Assembly: GCF_021532625.1 (NCBI RefSeq)
Contig: NZ_JAKGAR010000003.1
Span: forward strand, 310,001 to 374,000
Direction: 5' to 3'
Length of the DNA stretch: 64,000 nucleotides
Source of the DNA: Octadecabacter algicola
GTDB taxonomy: Bacteria > Pseudomonadota > Alphaproteobacteria > Rhodobacterales > Rhodobacteraceae
The notes under the pieces were generated by a model that was not told the DNA's origin, ran no database searches, and saw only the letters and a program-made list of their open reading frames with translations. A program made the position numbers and the translations under genes. Shown here piece after piece: positions 26,253 to 34,672 of this stretch (position 1 is the stretch's first letter; each line of letters begins with the position of its first letter).

Positions 26253-27659
26253 TTACATCAGATCCCGTACGTCAGTCAGTTTGCCAGTGATCGCTGCCGC
26301 AGCCGCCATTCCAGGAGACACGAGGTGCGTGCGGCCTTTGTAGCCTTGGCGTCCCTCGAAGTTGCGGTTGGACGTTGACGCGCAGCGCTCACCTTCGGCC
26401 AACTGATCTGGGTTCATAGCAAGACACATGGAACAACCCGCCATGCGCCATTCGAAACCGGCGTCTTTGAAGATGTCAGCAAGACCTTCTTCTTCGGCTT
26501 GGGCACGCACAAGGCCAGAGCCCGGAACGACCATGGCACGCATGCCGTCTTTGACCTTTTTGCCTTTTAGGATGCTGGCAGCGGCGCGCAAATCTTCGAT
26601 GCGGCCGTTGGTGCAGGACCCGATAAAGACGGTGTCGATTTCGATGTCAGTCAGTTTTTGACCAGCTTTTAAGCCCATGTATTCGATAGAACGCGCTGCC
26701 GCGTCGACCTTACCACCCTCAAAGGAAGATGGATCTGGCACAACGGCGTCGATCGGCAGAACGTCTTCTGGAGATGTGCCCCAAGTGACGGATGGTGCGA
26801 TGTCTTCGCCCTTGAGCGTTACAACCATATCCCACTCTGCGTCGTCGTCAGAATAGAGAGTTTCCCAGTATGCCTGCGCCGCGTCCCATTCTGCGCCCTT
26901 AGGTGCGTGTGGACGACCTTTGCAGTAGGCAAACGTCTTTTCATCCGGCGCAATCAGGCCCGCACGTGCGCCGCCCTCAATGGCCATGTTACAAACGGTC
27001 ATACGACCTTCCATGGAAAGGTCTTGGATCGCGGTGCCGCAATATTCGATCACGTAGCCAGTGCCACCAGCAGTGCCGGTTTTGCCGATTACGGACATGG
27101 TAATGTCTTTCGCCGTCACACCTGGTTTCAGGTGGCCCGTGATTTCGACCTTCATGTTCTTGGATTTCTTCTGGATCAACGTTTGCGTCGCCAGAACGTG
27201 CTCAACCTCGGATGTACCGATGCCGTGCGCCAGCGCGCCAAACGCGCCGTGAGTCGCTGTGTGGCTATCGCCGCACACAACGGTCATGCCCGGCAATGTC
27301 CAACCTTGTTCTGGACCAACAATGTGCACGATGCCCTGACGAACGTCAGACACAGGATAGTAGTGAATCCCGAATTCCTTGGCGTTCGTGTCCAAAGCTT
27401 CGACCTGAATACGGCTATCTTCCGTCATGGTTTCAGCATTGGCGCGGTCCAGCGTTGTCGGAACGTTGTGATCCGGTACAGCAATGGTTTTATTCGGTGC
27501 GCGCACTGAACGGCCTGCCATGCGCAGACCTTCAAAAGCCTGCGGGCTGGTTACTTCGTGGACCAAGTGGCGGTCGATATACAGCAGGCACGTGCCGTCA
27601 TCGGATTCGTCTGCCACATGGGCATCCCAGATTTTATCGTAAAGCGTTTTGGGGGACAT
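26253..27659 (-). CDS. leuC: 3-isopropylmalate dehydratase large subunit
   Basis: Aconitase-family subunit with a 4Fe-4S cluster, isomerising 2-isopropylmalate to 3-isopropylmalate in leucine biosynthesis. It has 468 residues, a standard length. Cluster ligands are in [17 protein letters not shown] near residue 350 and [12 protein letters not shown] near residue 413. N-terminal family motifs include [20 protein letters not shown] and [23 protein letters not shown] at 27659 follows GGGAGAGGACAC, a strong SD. The stop overlaps the next ORF's ATG in TAATG, so downstream translation is coupled. Confidence 0.97.
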   Translation of the reverse strand: MSPKTLYDKIWDAHVADESDDGTCLLYIDRHLVHEVTSPQAFEGLRMAGRSVRAPNKTIAVPDHNVPTTLDRANAETMTEDSRIQVEALDTNAKEFGIHYYPVSDVRQGIVHIVGPEQGWTLPGMTVVCGDSHTATHGAFGALAHGIGTSEVEHVLATQTLIQKKSKNMKVEITGHLKPGVTAKDITMSVIGKTGTAGGTGYVIEYCGTAIQDLSMEGRMTVCNMAIEGGARAGLIAPDEKTFAYCKGRPHAPKGAEWDAAQAYWETLYSDDDAEWDMVVTLKGEDIAPSVTWGTSPEDVLPIDAVVPDPSSFEGGKVDAAARSIEYMGLKAGQKLTDIEIDTVFIGSCTNGRIEDLRAAASILKGKKVKDGMRAMVVPGSGLVRAQAEEEGLADIFKDAGFEWRMAGCSMCLAMNPDQLAEGERCASTSNRNFEGRQGYKGRTHLVSPGMAAAAAITGKLTDVRDLM

Positions 27660-27973
27660 GTGTCCTCTCCCGTTCTGTTAGTTTTGGCTAGGGTTTGGCT
27701 AAAGTTTTGAACGCGCCCATTGGCACGCCAGACATCATAGGTGAGAGAGAATAGTGCGTGTCGCACCATAAAAGCGCCAAGGCAGGCGCGCGCGGTCATC
27801 CATGTCGAAAACTTGGGTCATGAGGTGCAGATATACACGCAAAGCACATCCCGCAAGGGTGATCCCGAAATCCCTGATATTGCAGGGACCTCACCATTTG
27901 CTGAAGAAACGTTATTGGCTCTCGCCGTCCTCCTCGCGGACAGTGGTCTAAATTTCGCGGGAAGGGCGTTGGC
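27660..27973. other. leuC upstream region with a direct repeat
   Basis: A 314-bp stretch between the divergent leuC and DUF3179 genes. It contains TTTGGCTA twice at 27683-27690 and 27694-27701, an 11-bp period that puts both copies on one face of the helix, about 30 bp before leuC. That could be a regulator site. Part of it may be coding (see the small ORF at 27741). No tRNA or riboswitch is seen. Confidence 0.45.
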
Positions 27974-27977
27974 ATGA
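27741..27977 (+). CDS. possible small ORF coupled to the DUF3179 gene
   Basis: A 78-codon frame starting with GTG whose TGA overlaps the next gene's ATG (ATGA at 27974-27977). The product is not recognised. Its second half (SPFAEETLLALAVLLADSGL) would form an amphipathic helix. It has no clear SD and overlaps the likely leuC promoter region, so it may be chance. The stop/start overlap is the only positive sign. Confidence 0.25.
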   Translation: MRENSACRTIKAPRQARAVIHVENLGHEVQIYTQSTSRKGDPEIPDIAGTSPFAEETLLALAVLLADSGLNFAGRALA

Positions 27978-29356
27978 CACGACAGACTATGAGATCAACA
28001 CGAGGGTTTTTGGCCGTTGCCGCCTTGGCGACATTCGGAACAGGACAAAGTGTTGCTGCGCAAGAAACGCAGCAACTTCCGGCTTACGTCACCCAAGAAT
28101 ATGGCACGCCCCCCTCGATCCCCAGCGGTGAAATCGCCCCTGACATCATGAACGCATTGCAAATTGTGTTCGTAGACAGCCTCGCTCGAAGTGAATGGGG
28201 TAACCGGGAATCGCTCGCTCTGGAACAAATCGCACAAACTGGCGACCCTCGTTTGGCATGGATCATCACTGACATGATGCGGTTTACATGGCGATCAACG
28301 TTTGATGATGCACTGGCGCAAACTGCCGCGGGTTTACTTGGTATCGACTTGGAAACACCGAACCGATGGCACGAACTAACGGACCACTTAATTGCATGGG
28401 ATATCCCGTCTTATCCCGGATACCTTCCCCATAAGCGCGCGATCTTTACCCAATTCCTAGACGGTTGGGATGACATTTTCATCGAGGGCGACATCGACTG
28501 GCGTTTGGTGTCATGGGGCGGCGTACCAATCGACAATCGCGCCTATGACCAAACGGACGTCTTATGCAATTGCATCCCTGCAGCAGACAATCCCGAAGTC
28601 AGCTCTGCAGCAGACGCCACGTGGCTAGATGACGATGACATCATCTTCGGCATCGGCATCAACGGTGAATACCGCGCCTATCCGCGCCAAATCATGGAAG
28701 TCCGCGAGATGGTGAACGACACCTTGGGTGGGCGTGATCTTGGCATCCCATATTGTACTTTGTGCGGCGCGGCGCAGGCTTACTTTACTGACCAAATGCC
28801 AGAAGGCGTTGAACGGCCCATCTTACGAACGTCGGGCCTGCTGATACGATCCAATAAGGTGATGTATGATGTGAACACTTACTCAGTATTCGACACGTTT
28901 CTTGGCACAGCCTTGACCGGCCCCCTGAACGACATCGGGCTGCAACTGGAACAGGCGACCGTGATCACCACCGATTGGGGCACATGGAAAGCAGAGCACC
29001 CAGAAACCACTGTATTGATCGAAGAACTGGCCTTGGGGCGCGATTTTGATTTCCGCAACGGGCGTGACGCCAATGGCCCGATCTTCCCTGTGGGGGATGT
29101 AGATCCGCGACTCGGCGTTCAAGACGACATTATCGGCGTTATGACCGCAAGCGGCGAACCTGTTGCCTTCCCTCGTGGACCTGCATTACTGGCCCTGCGC
29201 AATGGGGCGAACATTGCCTATGAAAATATACGGCTTGAACTAGATGCAGGCGGCATTCGCGCGGTTGATGTAGATGGATCCGATCTTGGCAGCCATCAAG
29301 CGTTCTGGTTTGCGTGGTCCCAGTTCCACCCTGACACGGCGCTTTGGGCACCTTAG
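27974..29356 (+). CDS. DUF3179 domain-containing secreted protein
   Basis: A 460-residue exported protein of unknown function. A signal peptide (RSTRGFLAVAALATFGTGQ, with a likely cut after SVAAQ) leads into the DUF3179 domain, marked by the conserved cysteine motif IPYCTLCGAAQAYF near residue 258, SNKVMYD near residue 294 and FWFAWSQFHPDT at the end. A first segment of about 120 residues is rich in short helices and may be a HEAT-like module. A further cysteine pair occurs in DVLCNCIPAAD. Conserved Cys, Asp and Trp suggest a periplasmic ligand or metal role, but none is established. MscS lies 108 bp downstream. Confidence 0.87.
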   Translation: MTRQTMRSTRGFLAVAALATFGTGQSVAAQETQQLPAYVTQEYGTPPSIPSGEIAPDIMNALQIVFVDSLARSEWGNRESLALEQIAQTGDPRLAWIITDMMRFTWRSTFDDALAQTAAGLLGIDLETPNRWHELTDHLIAWDIPSYPGYLPHKRAIFTQFLDGWDDIFIEGDIDWRLVSWGGVPIDNRAYDQTDVLCNCIPAADNPEVSSAADATWLDDDDIIFGIGINGEYRAYPRQIMEVREMVNDTLGGRDLGIPYCTLCGAAQAYFTDQMPEGVERPILRTSGLLIRSNKVMYDVNTYSVFDTFLGTALTGPLNDIGLQLEQATVITTDWGTWKAEHPETTVLIEELALGRDFDFRNGRDANGPIFPVGDVDPRLGVQDDIIGVMTASGEPVAFPRGPALLALRNGANIAYENIRLELDAGGIRAVDVDGSDLGSHQAFWFAWSQFHPDTALWAP

Positions 29357-29427
29357 TCCACTCGCTGCAAATATGATGCCCATATGTTGCCGGTGCATTG
29401 GCGAATGGCATCGTGTGTTCTAGTGTA

Positions 29428-29459
29428 TCCCTTAGGGCGCAATGTTTCGCCTTAAGGGA
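29428..29459 (+). promoter_or_regulatory. hairpin covering the mscS ribosome-binding site
   Basis: TCCCTTAGGGCG and CGCCTTAAGGGA pair over 12 bp (one G-U) with an 8-base loop. The 3' arm contains the mscS SD AAGGGA, five bases before the ATG at 29465. It could act as a translational lock or thermosensor, or as a terminator for the gene before it; it lacks a T-run. Confidence 0.5.
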
Positions 29460-29464
29460 GCAGC

Positions 29465-30811
29465 ATGGAACAAGACGAAACCACGGACCTTGCGCAACAA
29501 GCCGCAGAAATCGCTGAGATTGGTCAGGGTGTTTGGGGGCAAGCGCTGACCTTTGGCGAAAGTCTTTTGCGCCCTTGGAATGCCTACCAAGTCGGCATCA
29601 TTATTGCCGTTTTTCTAATCGCGCACCTAACAAGCAAGTTTCTTGCGCCACGGCTCCACAATTGGATGCGGAGTCGTGAAGGTTGGCCCAAATGGCGCCT
29701 GCGTTGGCTATTGGTCGTCCACAAACGACTTCGCGGCATATGCTTTGTTGTGTTAATCTGGCTGGTATTATTCGCAATGCGCGAACTTACCTGGAATTCG
29801 CGATCCTATCTGATCGGCATCGCAGCGAACCTCGCCTTGGCGTGGCTAATCGTGGTCTTTGCCACGCGGCTTATTAGCAACCCGTTCTTACGCTCGATCG
29901 TTCGTTTTGGTGCCTGGATTTGGGTGACACTTCGCATCGTCGGACTGACGGACCAAACCGTGGGTATACTCGACGCCGCAGCGATTGAGGTTGGGGAGGC
30001 CCGCCTTTCGATCTGGCTCGTGCTGCAAGGTGTCTTCATCTTGTCGGTGTTCTTTATGGCCGCGAGGTTCGTGTCCAAACAAACGGCCCGTCGAGTTCAG
30101 GCAAACGAAGACATCAGCCCGTCCATGCGGGTGCTTGTCGTCAAGTTCTTGCAGGTCGTTCTCTACGGTGCCGCGTTCTTTATTGGGCTACGTGCTGTCG
30201 GCTTTGATCTTACAGGGCTTGCCGTACTGTCTGGTGCGATTGGTGTGGGCCTTGGCTTTGGTTTACAAAAGGTCGTTTCGAACCTTGTCAGCGGCATCAT
30301 CATCCTGCTGGATAAATCCATCAAACCCGGCGATGTCATCACGGTCGGCGAGACCTTTGGCTGGATCAATTCTTTGGGTGCGCGATACGTGTCGATCACG
30401 ACGCGGGACGGGCGCGAATATCTGATTCCGAACGAAGACTTGATCACAACTCAGGTCGTGAACTGGTCCCACTCCAACGACTACGTTCGCTTGGATATCT
30501 ATTTCGGCACCGCGTACGGCGATAATCCTCGCCAAGTGCGCAAATTGGCTATCGAAGCGGCCTCCGCCGTGGATCGTGTTCTCGAATTCAGACCCCCCGT
30601 TTGCCACATCGTTGGGTTTGGCGACTCGTCGGTGGATTACATCCTGCGGTTTTGGATCAAAGACCCCACCGGAGGGCTTACGAACATCCGAGGCAATGTC
30701 TACCTCGCGCTTTGGGATGCCTTTGCCGACAACGGCATTTCGATTCCTTTCCCTCAGCGAGAGGTGAAGATGATCGAAGGATCAGAAATCTCGCACAAGG
30801 CTCTCGACTAG
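29465..30811 (+). CDS. MscS-family mechanosensitive ion channel
   Basis: Inner-membrane channel of 448 residues that opens under membrane tension to relieve osmotic stress. Five or six helices precede the pore helix, whose MscS pattern of glycines and alanines is seen in LSGAIGVGLGFGLQKVVSNL near residue 260. The beta domain follows with GDVITVGETFGWINSLGARY and REYLIPNEDLITTQVVNWS, then the alpha-beta cytoplasmic cage. The N-terminal region is longer than in the 286-residue minimal MscS. Its SD lies in the hairpin described at 29428-29459. Confidence 0.94.
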   Translation: MEQDETTDLAQQAAEIAEIGQGVWGQALTFGESLLRPWNAYQVGIIIAVFLIAHLTSKFLAPRLHNWMRSREGWPKWRLRWLLVVHKRLRGICFVVLIWLVLFAMRELTWNSRSYLIGIAANLALAWLIVVFATRLISNPFLRSIVRFGAWIWVTLRIVGLTDQTVGILDAAAIEVGEARLSIWLVLQGVFILSVFFMAARFVSKQTARRVQANEDISPSMRVLVVKFLQVVLYGAAFFIGLRAVGFDLTGLAVLSGAIGVGLGFGLQKVVSNLVSGIIILLDKSIKPGDVITVGETFGWINSLGARYVSITTRDGREYLIPNEDLITTQVVNWSHSNDYVRLDIYFGTAYGDNPRQVRKLAIEAASAVDRVLEFRPPVCHIVGFGDSSVDYILRFWIKDPTGGLTNIRGNVYLALWDAFADNGISIPFPQREVKMIEGSEISHKALD

Positions 30812-30830
30812 CGCGCACCGTGCCTGACGC

Positions 30831-30852
30831 CGATAACAGCGCAAAGTTATCG
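30831..30852. terminator. hairpin after mscS
   Basis: CGATAAC and GTTATCG form a 7-bp stem with an 8-base loop 20 bp after the mscS stop. There is no T-run, so termination is uncertain. Confidence 0.35.
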
Positions 30853-31030
30853 CACTCTTGTCACCATTGGTGCAAAACGAGTCACTATTGCAGACGTTCC
30901 TTATTGACGATCTGGCAGAATTGCCGCAGTGCAACGGCCCACGCTGAGATTCATTGAAATGTCACTTCTGGGTTGCTAAGTTGAAAGCATCCCAGCGTCA
31001 GGGCTTTGATGACGTATTTTAAGGAGGACA

Positions 31031-31090
31031 ATGATCTGTCTCTTTCTTCACAGGCAGGAACACCTGCCGAACTATCGGGTCGCACGATGA
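31031..31090 (+). CDS. possible 19-aa leader peptide coupled to rsfS
   Basis: An ATG at 31031 follows AAGGAGG with 3 bases between. It opens a 19-codon frame (MICLFLHRQEHLPNYRVAR) ending in TGA that overlaps the rsfS ATG as ATGA at 31087-31090. A 6-bp hairpin GGCAGG-AACA-CCTGCC (31053-31068) lies within it. The strong SD serves no in-frame rsfS ATG, so the leader would feed ribosomes to rsfS. The spacing is short and conservation is untested. Confidence 0.4.
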   Translation: MICLFLHRQEHLPNYRVAR

Positions 31091-31458
31091 ACGTGCAGGC
31101 GCCGAGTTCCGACAGCACGTTGGCTGCTGTTCTTAAATCCCTTGACGATGATAAAGCCGAAGATGTGGTGCAGATTGATCTGCGCGGCAAATCTGAGATG
31201 GGCGACCATATGGTCATCGCGTCCGGTCGTTCTTCGCGTCAGGTGTCATCCATGGCTGAAAAGCTGACGGACCGCCTGAAACAGACCTATGGCATCTTGT
31301 CCAAGGTCGAAGGCAAAACAACTGGCGACTGGGTCTTGATCGATGCAGGCGACGTCATTGTTCACCTCTTCCGTCCGGAAGTGCGCGAGTTCTATCAGCT
31401 CGAGAAAATGTGGCTGAACCCGGATGAAATGGCGCAAGAGGCGGCGAAAAAGCCCTGA
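31087..31458 (+). CDS. rsfS: ribosomal silencing factor RsfS (Iojap family)
   Basis: Binds ribosomal protein uL14 on the 50S subunit and blocks subunit joining when nutrients are low. ATG at 31087 (MNVQAPSSDSTLAAVLKSLD) gives 123 residues, a typical length. The core DKAEDVVQIDLRGKSEMGDH and ASGRSSRQVSSMAEKLTDRL are family signatures, as is WVLIDAGDVIVHLFRPEVRE near the end. A longer frame from ATG 31009 or TTG 31006 cannot be excluded, but the good SD at 31021 lies inside it. The stop overlaps rlmH (TGATG), so rsfS and rlmH form the usual pair. Confidence 0.92.
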   Translation: MNVQAPSSDSTLAAVLKSLDDDKAEDVVQIDLRGKSEMGDHMVIASGRSSRQVSSMAEKLTDRLKQTYGILSKVEGKTTGDWVLIDAGDVIVHLFRPEVREFYQLEKMWLNPDEMAQEAAKKP

Positions 31459-31928
31459 TGCGTGTGACGTTATGCGTTGTGGGCCGCCTGCGGGCTGGCC
31501 CTGAACGTGACCTGATCGACGATTATCTGCAACGCTTTGACCGGACGGGTCGCGCCCTTGGGCTCGGCCCGATTGACGTGCGCGAGGTCGAGGACCGCAA
31601 AGGCGGCGGCATGGCGGCTGAGGCTGCGTTGCTAGAAAAGGCCCTCCCTGCCGGAGCGGCTGTCATCGCTTTAGATGAACGCGGCAAAATCAAAACCTCA
31701 CCGGAATTTTCGCAAGACATCGCGCGGTTTCGCGACGACGGGCGCAGCGACCTTGCTTTTATTATTGGCGGCGCGGACGGAATTGACCCTAACTTGCGCG
31801 CGAAATGCGATGCGTCGCTTAGCTTTGGCAAGATGGTGTGGCCGCATATGCTGGTGCGGGTGATGTTGGCCGAACAGCTTTATCGTGCCGCCAGCATTTT
31901 GGCAGGCGCCCCTTATCATCGCGTTTAA
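31458..31928 (+). CDS. rlmH: 23S rRNA pseudouridine-1915 N3-methyltransferase RlmH
   Basis: SPOUT-family methyltransferase acting on pseudouridine 1915 in helix 69 of 23S rRNA in assembled ribosomes. It has 156 residues, the normal size. The trefoil-knot SAM site is seen as LAFIIGGADGIDPNLRAKCD near residue 97 and SFGKMVWPHMLVRVMLAEQL, with the C-terminal YRAASILAGAPYHRV conserved. The start overlaps the rsfS stop by one base. gpmI follows after 88 bp. Confidence 0.97.
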   Translation: MRVTLCVVGRLRAGPERDLIDDYLQRFDRTGRALGLGPIDVREVEDRKGGGMAAEAALLEKALPAGAAVIALDERGKIKTSPEFSQDIARFRDDGRSDLAFIIGGADGIDPNLRAKCDASLSFGKMVWPHMLVRVMLAEQLYRAASILAGAPYHRV

Positions 31929-32016
31929 TAGACTTTATTTGATCAGAAACGGCAGGGGCGGTTTTCGCGCCTGATCTGGTCCGCTACAACAAGTCAGCGC
32001 CAAAAGGAATAAGATC

Positions 32017-33528
32017 ATGACCGCACCCAAACCTGTTGTCCTTTGTATTCTTGACGGATGGGGCAAACGCGCCGATCCGGTCGGAAACGCGCCTCTCATG
32101 GCGAACACGCCAAATTTCGACCGCGTCATGGCGGGTCCAAATGCAGAACTTATCACACATGGGCCCGATGTTGGCTTGCCAAAGGGTCAGATGGGTAATT
32201 CCGAGGTCGGCCATACCAACATCGGGGCGGGACGCGTCGTTGCAATGGATTTGGGCGCGATCGACTTAGCGATCGAGGATGGCTCTTTCTTTTCCAATGA
32301 AGCCCTCGTGGCATGGGCTGGCGCGCTAAAGGCATCCGGCGGCACCGCTCATGTGATGGGTTTGGTCAGTGACGGTGGCGTTCATGGCCATATTGTTCAC
32401 ATTCAGGCCGCGCTTAAAGCACTCGTCGATCTGGGATTACCCGTGGTGATGCACGCAATCACAGACGGGCGCGACGTGGCCCCCAAGTCTGGCGCTGATT
32501 TCCTGCGCGACCTTACTGCGGCGATGCCCGAAGGCGTAACCATCGGGTCCGTAACGGGGCGCTACTACGCATTGGATCGGGACAACCGTTGGGAACGGGT
32601 CGAAACCGCCTACCGCGCTATGGTCCATGGCGACGGCCCCAAGGGCGACAATGCCGTTGCCGTTATCGAGGCAGGCTACGCCAACGACACTACGGATGAA
32701 TTTATTCCCGCGACCGTGCTTGGCGATTACGGTGGCATGAAAGACGGTGACGGTGTTTTCTGCTTGAACTTCCGCGCCGACCGCGCCCGCGAAATTCTGG
32801 CAGCTTTGGGTGCGCCTGCATTCGATGGGTTTGATATTGCGGGACGGCCTGCGTTGTCTTTGCTGGGCATGGTAAACTACTCAGATGCTCACAACTCCTA
32901 CATGACCACCTGTTACCCGAAACAAGAGATCAAGAACACAATCGGGGCATGGGTCGCATCTAAGGGGCTACGACAGTTCCGTGTCGCTGAAACCGAAAAA
33001 TACCCCCATGTGACGTTCTTTATGAACGGCGGCGTCGAAACCCCCGAGGCCGGTGAAGACCGTTATTTGGCGCCCTCTCCCAAGGTGGCGACCTATGATC
33101 TACAGCCCGAAATGTCCGCCGCAGAAGTCACCGAGGCTTTCGTAGGTGCAATCAACGATGGCTACGACCTGATTATCTGCAACTACGCCAACCCCGATAT
33201 GGTCGGCCATACCGGCGACATTGCAGCGGCTGTTGCGGCCTGCGAAGCAGTCGATACTGGGTTAGGGGCAGTTTTGGCGGCATTGGAAACTGCGGGTGGT
33301 GCGATGCTGGTCACGGCCGATCACGGCAATTGCGAAACCATGATCGACCCCGAAACAGGTGGCCCCCATACTGCACACACGATCAACCCAGTTCCTGTGG
33401 CATTGGTCGGCGGGCCCGAGGGCGCACATCTACACAATGGTCGTCTGGCTGATCTGGCCCCTACTCTGCTAGGCTTGATGGACCTGGACTTGCCGCCAGA
33501 AATGACCGGAAAGAGCTTGATTGAGTGA
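32017..33528 (+). CDS. gpmI: 2,3-bisphosphoglycerate-independent phosphoglycerate mutase
   Basis: Manganese-dependent glycolytic enzyme interconverting 3- and 2-phosphoglycerate through a phosphoserine. It has 503 residues, as usual. Metal and catalytic motifs are CILDGWGKR near residue 11, MGNSEVGHTNIGAGRVV with the catalytic Ser near residue 62, the DGRDVAPKSGADFL segment near residue 150 and TADHGNCETMIDPETGGPHT near residue 431. ATG at 32017 follows AAAGGAATAAG. The stop overlaps the GTG start of the next gene. Confidence 0.97.
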   Translation: MTAPKPVVLCILDGWGKRADPVGNAPLMANTPNFDRVMAGPNAELITHGPDVGLPKGQMGNSEVGHTNIGAGRVVAMDLGAIDLAIEDGSFFSNEALVAWAGALKASGGTAHVMGLVSDGGVHGHIVHIQAALKALVDLGLPVVMHAITDGRDVAPKSGADFLRDLTAAMPEGVTIGSVTGRYYALDRDNRWERVETAYRAMVHGDGPKGDNAVAVIEAGYANDTTDEFIPATVLGDYGGMKDGDGVFCLNFRADRAREILAALGAPAFDGFDIAGRPALSLLGMVNYSDAHNSYMTTCYPKQEIKNTIGAWVASKGLRQFRVAETEKYPHVTFFMNGGVETPEAGEDRYLAPSPKVATYDLQPEMSAAEVTEAFVGAINDGYDLIICNYANPDMVGHTGDIAAAVAACEAVDTGLGAVLAALETAGGAMLVTADHGNCETMIDPETGGPHTAHTINPVPVALVGGPEGAHLHNGRLADLAPTLLGLMDLDLPPEMTGKSLIE

Positions 33529-34628
33529 AGTTTCTCGCGGTCATAATTGCACTCCTTGCCGGTGTCGCGACAGCGCAGACACCGTCTGAGGCTGCACAGG
33601 CCGCGGCCGTGCGTTTGCAAGAAGCGCAATCGATCTTAGAAAATGCCGATGGGCGATCTGATCGTGTCGCAGCCCTGACCCAAACCGTCCAAGCCTATGA
33701 GGACGGATTGGCAGCCTTGCGCGACGGGTTGCGACGCGCTGCGATACGACAACGTACACTGGAAACCGACCTTGCTGCACGCTCGGACGAGGTCGCGCGA
33801 CTACTTGGTGTTTTGCAAACGATGGGCCGCGCGCCCGCGCCTATCTTGTTGCTGCATCCATCGGGGCCCACCGGAACGGCTCGCTCTGGCATGATGCTTG
33901 CCGAAGTAACGCCCGCCTTACAGCAAAAGGTGATCGAACTGCGCAGCCAGCTTGATGAACTTTCGGACCTGCGCAGCCTACAAACGGATGCCCTTGGGGT
34001 ATTGGAAAAAGGGCTAGAAGGCGTTCAAACGGCGCGAACCGAACTCACCGCCGCTATTGCGGACCGCACCGACCTTCCACGACGGTTTTCGGATGACCCC
34101 GTCCAGACCGCCCTTTTGCTGGCCAGCTCCGAGACCCTTAGCGCGTTTGCGACTGGCCTAAGCGATACGCAAACCAATGCTGGACCAGATGCGACCACAA
34201 TCAAGGGGGCGATCCCCCTCCCTGTTTCTGGGCAAGTTATTCGACAGTACAACGAAGCGGATGCCGCTGGTGTTGCACGTCCGGGTATCCTGATCGCAAC
34301 GCGACCACGGGCACTGGTCACAACACCCGTTTCGGCCACCGTGCGATACTCTGGCCCTCTTTTGGATTATGGGAATGTCGTCATTCTGGAACCCGCAGCC
34401 GAGACGCTGTGGGTTATTGCGGGCCTCGCCGAGGCTTTTGGCGAAGCCGGTGAGATCTTGCCAGACGGGACCCCAATCGGCCTAATGGGCGGCGAAGTCA
34501 CACAAGCTCAAGCAATTTTGAACGAAAGCGCGCAGGGTTCCGCCGGTCAGCGCACTGAAACGCTTTATCTTGAGGTCAGAGACAGGCAAAGTGCAGTCAA
34601 CCCTGCTGAGTGGTTTGCATTTCAGTAG
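33525..34628 (+). CDS. EnvC-like murein hydrolase activator
   Basis: Periplasmic protein of 367 residues. It has a signal peptide (KFLAVIIALLAGVATAQ), a long coiled-coil region (about 25-185) and a C-terminal LytM-like domain. The domain lacks the zinc ligands of active LytM peptidases: where HxH is expected it reads LWVIAGLAEAF. That fits EnvC-type activators, which switch on amidases at the septum rather than cut peptidoglycan. The start is GTG at 33525, overlapping the gpmI stop as GTGA. ctpA follows 44 bp later, a common Rhodobacteraceae order. Confidence 0.88.
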   Translation: MKFLAVIIALLAGVATAQTPSEAAQAAAVRLQEAQSILENADGRSDRVAALTQTVQAYEDGLAALRDGLRRAAIRQRTLETDLAARSDEVARLLGVLQTMGRAPAPILLLHPSGPTGTARSGMMLAEVTPALQQKVIELRSQLDELSDLRSLQTDALGVLEKGLEGVQTARTELTAAIADRTDLPRRFSDDPVQTALLLASSETLSAFATGLSDTQTNAGPDATTIKGAIPLPVSGQVIRQYNEADAAGVARPGILIATRPRALVTTPVSATVRYSGPLLDYGNVVILEPAAETLWVIAGLAEAFGEAGEILPDGTPIGLMGGEVTQAQAILNESAQGSAGQRTETLYLEVRDRQSAVNPAEWFAFQ

Positions 34629-34672
34629 AGCGGCTCTAAATGCAGACATAAGAAAATGATGGGAATGAGTAG

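Noticed and set aside
26907-27509. 200-codon plus-strand frame opposite leuC
   Set aside because: Antisense shadow of a conserved enzyme gene.
33525-34628. Calling the loss of LytM zinc ligands in the EnvC-like protein a discovery
   Set aside because: Degenerate LytM domains are the known state for EnvC-type activators.
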